Source: Acidobacteriota bacterium (GTDB taxonomy: Bacteria > Acidobacteriota > Terriglobia > Bryobacterales > Bryobacteraceae). Taken from it: 47,766 nucleotides of DNA. Below are positions 24,001 to 30,938 of the stretch, piece by piece. Position numbers and translations under genes: made by a program. Location of the stretch: positions 1 to 47,766 of the forward strand of contig JACQZR010000110.1 of the NCBI GenBank assembly GCA_016213775.1. The letters are read 5' to 3'. The notes under the pieces were generated by a model. It made no database searches. It saw only the letters and a program-made list of their open reading frames with translations, and was not told the origin of the DNA. Within the stretch, counting starts at the first letter, position 1. Each line of letters opens with the position of its first letter.

Positions 24001-26526
24001 GTCACCGTCACCGCCATTACTAGCTCCAATCCGCGCTTCACTCTCAGTTCGCCGGCTTTGCCGGTGACCATCCCACCCGGCGCGCAGCGAGTGGCCGTCA
24101 TCCGCTTCGCCCCTGTGTCGACAACGGCCGAGACCGGAACACTTACCATCACGAGCGACGACCCCGCTTCTCCTTCCATCGTCACTCTGCGCTCCTCGGG
24201 CGCAGCGGCCACAGGAGGCATTGAGGTCACGCCATCCAGCCTCGACTTCGGCAACGTCGCCGTCAATCAAACCCGCGATCAGACGCTCACCATCCGCAAC
24301 GGATCTTCCAGCCCATTGACCGTGACGGAACTCACTTCCAACAACGCTCGTTTCACTGTCTTCTCTGCGCCGACCAGGCCGTTCGGCATCGCCGCGGGCG
24401 CGTCGGCCACTGTCACCATACGTTTCTCCCCCACGGTCGCGGGCGCCTCCGATGGGGCACTCACCATTCGCAGCAGCGATTCCGCGCGTCCCACTGTGGT
24501 CCTCTCTCTCTCCGGTACGGGAACCGCGGGCGGGACGACAGCACCAGGCAACTTCGCGGGAACGTGGAACACGGAGGATTCCGGCGCAATCACGTACCAG
24601 GTATTCGTCACGCAAACCGGCAGCCAGGTTACCGGCACCTATCCGCAGTTCAACGGAACCATCGAAGGCACGGTCACCGGAAACATCCTCAATGGAAGGT
24701 GGGCGTATCCAGGCACGGCCGGAACGTTCACCTGGACCCTCTCCGCCGACGGAAACCGTTTCACTGGGTCTTGGATCCGCACTTCCGGCCCCGGCGGCAT
24801 TAGTGGGACGTGGAACGGGACTCGCGCATCGACACCCAGCGCCCCAGTAATTGCGGTCTCCACCCAGGGCATCGATTTCGGGGTGGTGACACTCGGGTCC
24901 TCGCCCACACGCACTCTCACCATCACGAACACCGGCACCTCCACGCTCACCATATCGAGCCTCGCAACATCAGCCCCGTTCTCGGTGAGTCCCACGAGTG
25001 TGGCTTCCATCGCAGCAGGAGCAAGTTCCACCGCAACCATAACATTCGCGCCAACGGGCGCAGGTGCATTTACGCGCAGCCTGACCATTGCCAGCAACGA
25101 TCCCGCCCGGCCCACCGTCACTGTGACCCTCAACGGTACTGTGTCAGGGACGACACCCCCGTCTAACTTCGGCGGGCAGTGGACCGGCACGTCAGGCGGC
25201 AACAGCTATTCCATGACGATCACTCAGAACGGCACGAGCGTCAGCGGCACCTACCCGCAATACAACGGCTCCATTTCGGGCTCCGTCAATGGCAACACGC
25301 TCACCGGTACCTGGAGCGACGTGAGCGGCAACGGAACATTCACATTCACGTTATCCGCCGACGGCCAGAGTTTCACCGGCACATGGGTTCGCACATCGGC
25401 AGGAGGTGGCAGCGGCACGTGGAACGGCACTCGCGTTGCCTCTTCGCCTTCCATCTCAGTTTCCACACAGAGCATCGACTTCGGCCTGGTGGCGCTAGGG
25501 GCGTCGCCTACCCGTACTCTGACGATCACCAACAACGGCACCGCTGCACTGAACATAGCGAGCCTTACGACAAGCGCACCGTTCACCGTTTCTCCGGCGA
25601 GCGTTGCCTCGCTTGCGGCAGGAGCAAGCACAACCGCCACCATCACGTTCGCCCCTACGGGGGTGGGCTCATTCACGCGCAATCTAACCATCACGAGCAA
25701 CGATCCGGCGCGGCCTTCCCTTACCGTGGCGCTCTCCGGCTCGGTGGGCGGAACCACGCCCGCCAACTTCGACGGGCAGTGGACCACAACCTCCAGCGGA
25801 AACACCTACGCGCTCACTATCGTGCAGAACGGCTCCACCGTCACCGGCACATATCCGCAATACAGCGGCGCCATCACGGGCACGGTGAACGGCAACACGC
25901 TTACCGGCACCTGGAACGACGTGAGCGGAAGCGGGACATTCACATTCACCTTATCCGCCGACGGCCAGAGTTTCACCGGCACATGGGTTCGTACATCGGG
26001 AGGAGGCGGGAGCGGCAACTGGAACGGAACTCGTGCCGCGCAATCCGTTGTTCTTTCCGTCGACGACGGCAGCTTTGAAAGCGTCATCGGATTCCCGCAA
26101 GGCGGCAACACGGGCTATTTCGTCAATCGACTGACCCCGCCCCGCTACCCCGCCACGCTCCGTGCCGTCCAGATCTATTTCTCTGCCGGCGAACTGCCCG
26201 CCGGAACTACCTTCAATGTGCTCAGCGCAGCGCATCCCAGTGGGTCCGGCGCAACTCCACTCACCAACGTCGCCTGGCAGATGGCTCCGGCTCAGATCAC
26301 CACGCGAGGGCAATTCGTCGAATTCATGGTTGCGCCGATCACCATCACATCGGGAGATTTCCTCGTCGGCTTCTCGGTCGCCAATCCTGTCAACATCTAC
26401 CCGGCATCCATCGACACGACTCCGACGGCGAAGTTGCGATCTTACATCGGCACCAGCGCCACGAGCATCCGTTTCCCCGCCGAAGCCAACCAGGGCAACC
26501 TCGGAATCCGGGCCCGCATCGACTAG
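21100..26526 (+). CDS. Giant secreted repeat protein: CARDB-like region, six ASH domains, three beta-barrel-like repeats
   Basis: A 1808-residue exported protein with signal peptide GLLLALLSLSLQAQ. A CARDB-like domain at about 190-310 ends in NIPEKNRENNVV. A 250-residue region without recognised motif follows. From about 730 there are six ASH/choice-of-anchor-D domains, each starting near a xxDFGxVxxGxxxT motif (for example IDFGGLPVGSTRD and IDFGLVALGASPT). The last two alternate with three copies of a roughly 95-residue beta-rich module (GTYPQYNGSI, TFTFTLSADGQSFTGTWVRT). A unique C-terminal domain of about 160 residues (LSVDDGSFESVIG to LGIRARID) closes it. It is probably a surface or extracellular adhesive protein. 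The stop is 4 bp from the convergent GntR gene end. Confidence 0.85.
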   Translation: MLPLGLLLALLSLSLQAQDTERGQLRYLTVSGVTGQLAPPAGSTDPIVFSFDRSGYRILVTIPRSLSEGQRETGTGTRKLSLRLPAEMEIYINGTAAQALTASISVLTSGVGKTCSESRQFQAGQVIMSAKCSLSEIASFSGSAVDNGIIPGFWFIQVTALNQLITVSPTYEFPIRQCPQGCDEPDLAITQIQAIQVVQNLEGSVPLIPDKETIVRVFSRSVGADRVLGPLVSTLDVFGSGACEYRHLSPVNLADVYARTFAPDVGNENHSANFVLPPECTKPGTIRVLADVDANIPEKNRENNVVSKSLTFDKELASIPLTIDYWGIRFDGEGCPEMFDSYERVQMMLPIADGKVTFTPLHLLYDCLDWKDIGSRENAVKLQRQLGRVLARLRGQGTAHKLFLAVPGRSYNPNLYPEQHIVQEWCPDRFCGGRNSEAFASTVVSYFNALVGHPGLLNEILGQAASAFNPRTNRIFAPRTDIDGSLIFGGWIKPDEYAGALAAFLAITKLSSPPVAIAAERAGVIGGETDTLMVSGFAAADGSSGRLDPAFRFSRATPDPSDPNGGWCLRARRSGGPDTDTCFALSFPDAATEASFTVEIPWFADLTSVILFRRDAPGNELAVLNAADPITLSFSSPQQGDIWEGKRTVAWTGVESAGRSLTYMLLYSNDGGVSWMPLSINLREPKFDIDAARLPGGTRVHFRLMASSGITNSVLDAGPVEIRQSPQFQIVPGGDDFGNRNLGELSQGEITIRNTGTGPLLIDADLPADSPFSLVPGFTQVLVAAGQERSIPVRFRPATLGQHETELRLTGGGITERVTIRGAAYDRPVSSIQAPAAIDFGGLPVGSTRDLRLLVRNDGRAPLTIQSVSVSSTVFQPTNTTMEIPAGGEASLVLRLRVTAQTTYSARVTIRSNDPRRGSIEVAVSANGIVPTGPSIDVFPAILDFGSVAVNSFRTSDLTIANLGTTPVTVTAITSSNPRFTLSSPALPVTIPPGAQRVAVIRFAPVSTTAETGTLTITSDDPASPSIVTLRSSGAAATGGIEVTPSSLDFGNVAVNQTRDQTLTIRNGSSSPLTVTELTSNNARFTVFSAPTRPFGIAAGASATVTIRFSPTVAGASDGALTIRSSDSARPTVVLSLSGTGTAGGTTAPGNFAGTWNTEDSGAITYQVFVTQTGSQVTGTYPQFNGTIEGTVTGNILNGRWAYPGTAGTFTWTLSADGNRFTGSWIRTSGPGGISGTWNGTRASTPSAPVIAVSTQGIDFGVVTLGSSPTRTLTITNTGTSTLTISSLATSAPFSVSPTSVASIAAGASSTATITFAPTGAGAFTRSLTIASNDPARPTVTVTLNGTVSGTTPPSNFGGQWTGTSGGNSYSMTITQNGTSVSGTYPQYNGSISGSVNGNTLTGTWSDVSGNGTFTFTLSADGQSFTGTWVRTSAGGGSGTWNGTRVASSPSISVSTQSIDFGLVALGASPTRTLTITNNGTAALNIASLTTSAPFTVSPASVASLAAGASTTATITFAPTGVGSFTRNLTITSNDPARPSLTVALSGSVGGTTPANFDGQWTTTSSGNTYALTIVQNGSTVTGTYPQYSGAITGTVNGNTLTGTWNDVSGSGTFTFTLSADGQSFTGTWVRTSGGGGSGNWNGTRAAQSVVLSVDDGSFESVIGFPQGGNTGYFVNRLTPPRYPATLRAVQIYFSAGELPAGTTFNVLSAAHPSGSGATPLTNVAWQMAPAQITTRGQFVEFMVAPITITSGDFLVGFSVANPVNIYPASIDTTPTAKLRSYIGTSATSIRFPAEANQGNLGIRARID
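24850..26041 (+). repeat. Two composite ~600-bp tandem repeats inside the giant ASH protein
   Basis: Each unit encodes one ASH domain plus one beta-barrel-like module, about 200 residues. Unit 1 starts near 24850 and unit 2 near 25453. Within the barrel part the copies are offset by exactly 600 bp and almost identical (for example 25319-25435 against 25919-26035, including a shared run TTATCCGCCGACGGCCAGAG). A third, older barrel copy lies at about 24548-24836. Confidence 0.85.
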
Positions 26527-26530
26527 CCGT

Positions 26531-27235
26531 TCATCCGACCGCCAGCGTATATGCCGGAGCCTGCGCCGAAAACTCCGCGTACGAACCCTCGATGTGCACC
26601 CGCATCACTTCCTGAGCGGCGCCAGCATTGTGCTCGCGCAGGGCGGCGACGATTGGTTCGTGCGCCCTCACCGCATCCGCCAACCGTTCGTGCATCCTCC
26701 GCCGCTCCATGGACACAAACGCAAACAGCGGCACCGTCAACTGGTCAAGCATCTGGTACAGCATGTTGTCCCCGGAACACCGCCAGATCAGACGGTGGAA
26801 TTCCAGGTCCGCCTGCGCCGCTTCAAAGTAGTCGTTCGCATCCACCGCTTTCGAAATCGCTTTCAGCCGCTGCCCGATCTCATCCAACTGCCGCCCCGAC
26901 ACCAACCTCGCTGCTTCCATCGCCGCCAGTCCCTCTAACATCACCCGCAACCGCAGCCGCTCTTGTATCTCGCGCGGCGACATCTGCGTCACGAAAGTCC
27001 CAATGTTGTGGATGCGTCGAACCAGTCCCGCATGCTCCAGTTTCACCAGCGCTTCCCGCGCTGTGCTCTGGCTGACCCCATGCGCGCGTGCCATGTGAAC
27101 CTCTGCGACAGGATCGCCCGGCCGCAACTCCCCCGAGAGAATCGCATGCCGTACGGCATCCACGAGTTTCACGTGAACGGACTCCTTGCGCGCGGCAATC
27201 ACGCGTGGCCGGGAGGGAACATTTTTCTTGGGCAT
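26531..27235 (-). CDS. GntR-family transcriptional regulator (FadR/FCD subfamily)
   Basis: A 234-residue GntR regulator. The winged helix occupies about 20-85 (AILSGELRPGDPVAE, SQSTAREALVKLEHAGLV, IHNIGTFV). An FCD helical effector domain follows, with metal/ligand-type residues in ADLEFHRLIW, RAHEPIVAAL and VMRVHIEGSY. FCD regulators usually sense organic acids or sugar acids and repress adjacent catabolic genes. It is divergent from the TonB-receptor-like gene, and the shared 111-bp gap contains a perfect palindrome, so it likely controls that gene and itself. The effector is unknown; a sialic-acid-derived or uronate ligand would fit the downstream sialidase, but that is inference. Confidence 0.92.
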   Translation of the reverse strand: MPKKNVPSRPRVIAARKESVHVKLVDAVRHAILSGELRPGDPVAEVHMARAHGVSQSTAREALVKLEHAGLVRRIHNIGTFVTQMSPREIQERLRLRVMLEGLAAMEAARLVSGRQLDEIGQRLKAISKAVDANDYFEAAQADLEFHRLIWRCSGDNMLYQMLDQLTVPLFAFVSMERRRMHERLADAVRAHEPIVAALREHNAGAAQEVMRVHIEGSYAEFSAQAPAYTLAVG

Positions 27236-27256
27236 TGCTGTCTGCGTAAAGAAGCT

Positions 27257-27270
27257 TAAAATCGATTTTA
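27257..27270. promoter_or_regulatory. Perfect palindrome TAAAATCGATTTTA, candidate GntR operator
   Basis: A 14-bp perfect palindrome, AT-rich in a GC-rich genome, lies 22 bp upstream of the GntR start and 13 bp upstream of the -35 box of the divergent receptor gene. Its position suits autoregulation plus control of the receptor operon. Confidence 0.5.
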
Positions 27271-27283
27271 GCGCGATACACTA

Positions 27284-27312
27284 TTGCGCGCCACTCTCCA
27301 ACCCAATATAAT
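27284..27312 (+). promoter_or_regulatory. Predicted promoter of the TonB-receptor-like gene
   Basis: TTGCGC (27284-27289) and a consensus TATAAT (27307-27312) are spaced by 17 bp. The -10 lies about 35 bp before the ATG at 27347. Confidence 0.55.
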
Positions 27313-27346
27313 GAAATCGCTTCACTGAAGTTTTTGAGGTTAGTCC

Positions 27347-30300
27347 ATGCCACGTCTCACTTCGCTTCTTGCCTTGTTTGCGGCCGCGCTCCTCTCCACC
27401 CCCACCATGGCGCAGATCGGAGGCGGTTCCATAGTCGGTGTCGCCAGCGATCAGACCGGCGCTGCGGTTCCGGGTGTCAAAGTCACCGCACTCAACCAGA
27501 ACACCAATGTCCGCCAAACCGTCACCACCAACGGCGAAGGCTACTACGAATTTCCCCTTCTCCCCGGCGGACGCTACAAACTGCAGGCCGAAGCCGCCGG
27601 CTTTGAAACCATCTCGGGCGAAGCGTTCGACCTCGCCTCCGGCACCCGCCCGCGCATCGACCTCACGCTCCGCATCGGCTCCATTTCTGAGAAGGTGGAC
27701 GTGGAAGCCACCGCGCCGCAGATCAACACCACCAGTACCGAACTCGGTGTCGTCATGCCCCGCAGCCGCATTGAAGAACTGCCTCTCAATGGGCGCAATT
27801 TCCAGGATCTCGTCGAACTGCAGGCAGGCGTTGTCAACGCGCCCGGCAGCAGCGCCGGCGGACGCGGCGGCATCTCCTTCCACGGGGGCACAGCACTGGG
27901 CACCAACGTCATGCTGGACGGCGTCGACATGAGCTTCGGCGAAGTGAACGGCACCGCCAGTTTCACCTCCGCCGGCGGCCCCAGCACGCTGGTAAACGCC
28001 ATCAGCGTCGAAGCCGTGGAGCAATTCAAGTCCACCACCAACGCCTACTCCGCCGAGTACGGCCGCGCCGGAGGCGGTGTCCTCAACGTCACCACCCGCT
28101 CGGGCACCAACAAATTCCATGGAACCCTGTTCGAGTACTTCCGCAACGACAAGCTCAATGCCAACGACTTCTTCTCCAACAAGAATGGCGTGGGCAAGAC
28201 CCCGCTGCGATGGAACCAGTTCGGAGGCAACCTCGGAGGCCCTATCGTTCGCAACCGTGTCTTCTTCTTTGCCAACTATGAAGGCTCGCGCGTCCAGCGC
28301 CAGGCGCAGATCAACGGCAACGTGCCCACTCCCGCCCTGCTCGCCATTGTCAGCCCCGCGCAGCGCGCCGTCCTCAACCTCCTTCCCACCACTTTCACAC
28401 CCAGCTCCAACATCTACGTCGGAACCCACTTCCGCAACGATCGCAACCGCAATCGTGACGACACGTTCCTGGGCCGCGTCGACGCTCACCTCGGCCGCCA
28501 GCGCCTGGCGGTCCGCTACAGCTACAACAATCAGGATTACCTGGCACCCAACATCCAACCCACTATGCCGACGGTGTTTCCTCTCCGCCACAACAACGCT
28601 GTCATTGAGCACAGCACGACGTTCGGCGCATCGGCGTTCAATGAACTGCGCATCGGTTTCAACCGCGTCAACCTCAACCGCTCTCCCAGGGGCTACTCGG
28701 AGGTTCCTGCCTCCATCTCCGTCACCGGCATCGGCACCGGGCTTTCCAACTACATTCACTTCGTCCCGACGACGTACACGCTGGCCGACAACTTCACCTT
28801 CATCCGCGGCCGGCATTCGCGGAAGTTCGGCTTCGAATTGCGCAATGTGCGCAGCGTGCGCGATCAGGGTGGTCCCCCGTCCTACACCTACAACAACGTC
28901 AACGATCTGGTGAACGAGAAGCCAAACACTGTCGGTGCTTCCTTTGGAGGGAGCAAAGGCCAACGCACCACAAACACAGGCTTCTATTTCCAGGACGATT
29001 GGCGCGTCAACAATAAACTCCAGATCAACGCCGGCGTGCGCTACGAGTACACCCCGCCATTCCGTGGCGCGTTCAACATCGCCACGTCCGACCCCTTCGG
29101 ACCGTTCATTAAGGCACAGGAGCCCATGTTCTCGCAGGACCGGAATGACTTCGCCCCGCGGCTCGGCATCCTCATCACTCCCGGCCGTTCGCAGCGCACC
29201 GTCATCCGCGCCGGCGGCGGCATCAGCTACGTCATGCCACAGGCCATCCACTATTACGATATGGCCTTCGTGAGCCCGCTGCTTCCCGGAGTCTCCAGCT
29301 TCTCCGCTGTCGACGTGCCGGCGCAGTATCTCATCTTCCCCAACGTCGGGCCGTTCGCCAGCGCAGTCCGCAACAACCCCTCGCTCCTTCCCTCCAGCAT
29401 CCGGCTCTCGCGCAGCGTTGCGGACTACAACCGGCGCGACACCTATGTCGGCATGTGGAACCTCGCCATCCAACGGCAGCTCACCCGAACTCTTTCGCTG
29501 CAAACGGCCTATGTCGGCCAAAAGACCGTGAAGCTCATCTCGGTACGCGCTCTGAACCTGATCGACCCCACAATCAACCGCCGTCAGGATCCCACGCTCG
29601 GCCAGATCAACGTCGAGGAGAACGCCGCCCGCATCAGCTACCACGGGCTTGAAGTCTCAGCCAACCAGCGTGTCTGGCGCGGGCTCAGCTACGACGTCTA
29701 CTTCACGTGGTCAAAGACGCTCGGCTACTACACCCCGGACAACACCATCACCTTCACTGGCGGCGGTCTCCAGGATCCGCTCAACATCGCCGGCTCGAAC
29801 GGTCTGGTGGAAGGCTCCCCCGGCAAAAGCTTCAAGAGCGTGCTCAGCTATGCTCTGCCGCGCGGCAAATCCATGCAGAACGCCTTCCTCCGCGCCGCTC
29901 TGGGGGGCTGGACCGTCCGCTCCATCACCGGACGGCGTGGCGGCCTTCCGATCAACGTCACCGCCGGCGCAGACTTCGTCGGCAACGGCCGCAGCGCCGG
30001 CCAGCGCCCCGATGCCGTGGCAGAAGTCAACCCGTACGTACGCAACCACGACACGCAGGTGTGGCTGGAGCCCACTGCATTCAGTGTCGTCGCCGCGCGC
30101 ACGCTGCACCGCTTTGGCAATCTCGGGTACAACGCCCTGCGCGGCCCCGCCGCCTTCACTATGGATGCCGGCCTGCACAAGAATTTCCAGATCCGCGAAG
30201 GCCAGCGCGTCAGCCTCCGCCTGGAGTCGTTTAACACGCTGAACCACACCGTCCTCAACAATCCGAACACGTCCACCAACAACGTCAACTTCGGAAAGAT

Positions 30301-30355
30301 CCTCGGTGCGCGCGCGCCGCGGGCGTATCAGATCGCCCTGAAGTACACTTTCTAA
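27347..30355 (+). CDS. TonB-dependent-receptor-like outer-membrane protein with carboxypeptidase-regulatory domain (Oar-like)
   Basis: A 1002-residue outer-membrane protein. A signal peptide (LTSLLALFAAALLSTPTMAQ) precedes a carboxypeptidase-regulatory-like domain (GVASDQTGAAVPGVKVTALN to YKLQAEAAGFE), then a plug-like segment (IEELPLNGRNFQDLVELQAG, NAYSAEYGRAGGGVLNVTTR) and a large beta-barrel. The chain ends in YQIALKYTF, the terminal aromatic expected for BAM-dependent barrels. This architecture is greatly expanded in acidobacteria and is thought to import oligomers. It is followed after 16 bp by the DUF433 antitoxin and then a sialidase, so a glycan-related substrate is plausible but unproven. 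Some annotators would call it simply 'carboxypeptidase regulatory-like domain protein'. Confidence 0.92.
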   Translation: MPRLTSLLALFAAALLSTPTMAQIGGGSIVGVASDQTGAAVPGVKVTALNQNTNVRQTVTTNGEGYYEFPLLPGGRYKLQAEAAGFETISGEAFDLASGTRPRIDLTLRIGSISEKVDVEATAPQINTTSTELGVVMPRSRIEELPLNGRNFQDLVELQAGVVNAPGSSAGGRGGISFHGGTALGTNVMLDGVDMSFGEVNGTASFTSAGGPSTLVNAISVEAVEQFKSTTNAYSAEYGRAGGGVLNVTTRSGTNKFHGTLFEYFRNDKLNANDFFSNKNGVGKTPLRWNQFGGNLGGPIVRNRVFFFANYEGSRVQRQAQINGNVPTPALLAIVSPAQRAVLNLLPTTFTPSSNIYVGTHFRNDRNRNRDDTFLGRVDAHLGRQRLAVRYSYNNQDYLAPNIQPTMPTVFPLRHNNAVIEHSTTFGASAFNELRIGFNRVNLNRSPRGYSEVPASISVTGIGTGLSNYIHFVPTTYTLADNFTFIRGRHSRKFGFELRNVRSVRDQGGPPSYTYNNVNDLVNEKPNTVGASFGGSKGQRTTNTGFYFQDDWRVNNKLQINAGVRYEYTPPFRGAFNIATSDPFGPFIKAQEPMFSQDRNDFAPRLGILITPGRSQRTVIRAGGGISYVMPQAIHYYDMAFVSPLLPGVSSFSAVDVPAQYLIFPNVGPFASAVRNNPSLLPSSIRLSRSVADYNRRDTYVGMWNLAIQRQLTRTLSLQTAYVGQKTVKLISVRALNLIDPTINRRQDPTLGQINVEENAARISYHGLEVSANQRVWRGLSYDVYFTWSKTLGYYTPDNTITFTGGGLQDPLNIAGSNGLVEGSPGKSFKSVLSYALPRGKSMQNAFLRAALGGWTVRSITGRRGGLPINVTAGADFVGNGRSAGQRPDAVAEVNPYVRNHDTQVWLEPTAFSVVAARTLHRFGNLGYNALRGPAAFTMDAGLHKNFQIREGQRVSLRLESFNTLNHTVLNNPNTSTNNVNFGKILGARAPRAYQIALKYTF

Positions 30356-30371
30356 GAAGAGAGGGAAGTGC

Positions 30372-30596
30372 ATGGACTACAGCAAGATCATTACCATTGA
30401 GCCAGGAAAGATGGGTGGCAAACCCTGTATACGCGGCATGCGCATGACTGTCTACGACGTGCTCGACTACCTCGCTTCAGGCATGACCGAGGACGAGATT
30501 CTTGGGGATTTCCCGGATCTGGTACGCGAGGACATTCGGGCTTGCCTCGCTTTCGCTGCGGATCGTGAGCGGCGATTGGCCAGCATACCTGCGTGA
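30372..30596 (+). CDS. DUF433 antitoxin
   Basis: A 74-residue DUF433 protein, the antitoxin of a VapBC-like type II pair. Conserved features are GKPCIRGMRMTVYDVLDYLASGM and the helix EDEILGDFPDLVREDIRACL, which form a small DNA-binding helical fold. A good ribosome-binding site (AGAGAGGGAAG) precedes ATG 30372, 16 bp after the receptor gene. Its stop overlaps the GTG start of the DUF5615 toxin (GTGA), the standard arrangement. Because the toxin frame is broken, this antitoxin may be solitary in function. Confidence 0.93.
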   Translation: MDYSKIITIEPGKMGGKPCIRGMRMTVYDVLDYLASGMTEDEILGDFPDLVREDIRACLAFAADRERRLASIPA

Positions 30597-30928
30597 ACCT
30601 GCTCTTTGATCAGAATCTCTCACCGTCGCTCTGCCGGGCACTCGCGGATCTACTCCCTAACTCGGTCCATGTTCGTGATGTTGGCCTCCGGGAAGCCGAC
30701 GACCATGTAATCTGGGACTACGCAGTTCTTTGAAGCACTCGTGATCGTGAGCAAGGATTCGGACTTTCGTCAGAGGAGCTTCCTGCTGGGGCACCCGCCG
30801 AAAGTTATTTGGCTGCGGCTTGGAAACTGTTCAACAATGACGATCGAATCCCTTCTGCGAAACGCACTGGCGAAATCGAGGAGTTCTTCGCTGATGACCA
30901 AAAGTCGATTCTCTCCCTTACACGCTGA
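30593..30928 (+). pseudogene. DUF5615 PIN-like toxin, disrupted by two compensating frameshifts
   Basis: Starting at GTG 30593 the frame gives a normal DUF5615 beginning (LLFDQNLSPSLCRALADL, VHVRDVGLREADDHVIWDYA) but meets a TGA at 30731. The next conserved part (VIVSKDSDFRQRSFLLGHPP, KVIWLRLGNC) is in another frame, as if one extra base lies near GCAGTTCTTTGAAG. The last part (EIEEFFADDQKSILSLTR, stop 30926-30928) is back in the first frame, implying one base lost around 30860-30875. The acidic residues of the PIN-like fold remain in the three pieces. A sequencing or assembly indel is the alternative explanation. The middle frame runs on into the sialidase gene and should not be annotated as part of it. 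Confidence 0.82.
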
Positions 30929-30938
30929 TGGACACCAG

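Noticed and set aside
23377-24615. 412-residue minus-strand open frame inside the giant protein gene
   Set aside because: It is a repetitive Asp/Gly/Arg shadow of the ASH repeats, with no start context.
24850-26041. Tandem repeats considered as a CRISPR-like array
   Set aside because: Units are about 600 bp, in frame and coding, with no short direct repeats or spacers and no cas genes.
27281-29644. 787-residue minus-strand open frame
   Set aside because: It lies wholly opposite the receptor gene, has low-complexity Gly/Ala/Val/Asp composition and no domain, so it is a shadow frame of GC-rich coding DNA.
30741-30938. Open frame making the sialidase 66 residues longer
   Set aside because: This part encodes the middle of the broken DUF5615 toxin. 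A clean signal peptide starts at 30939.
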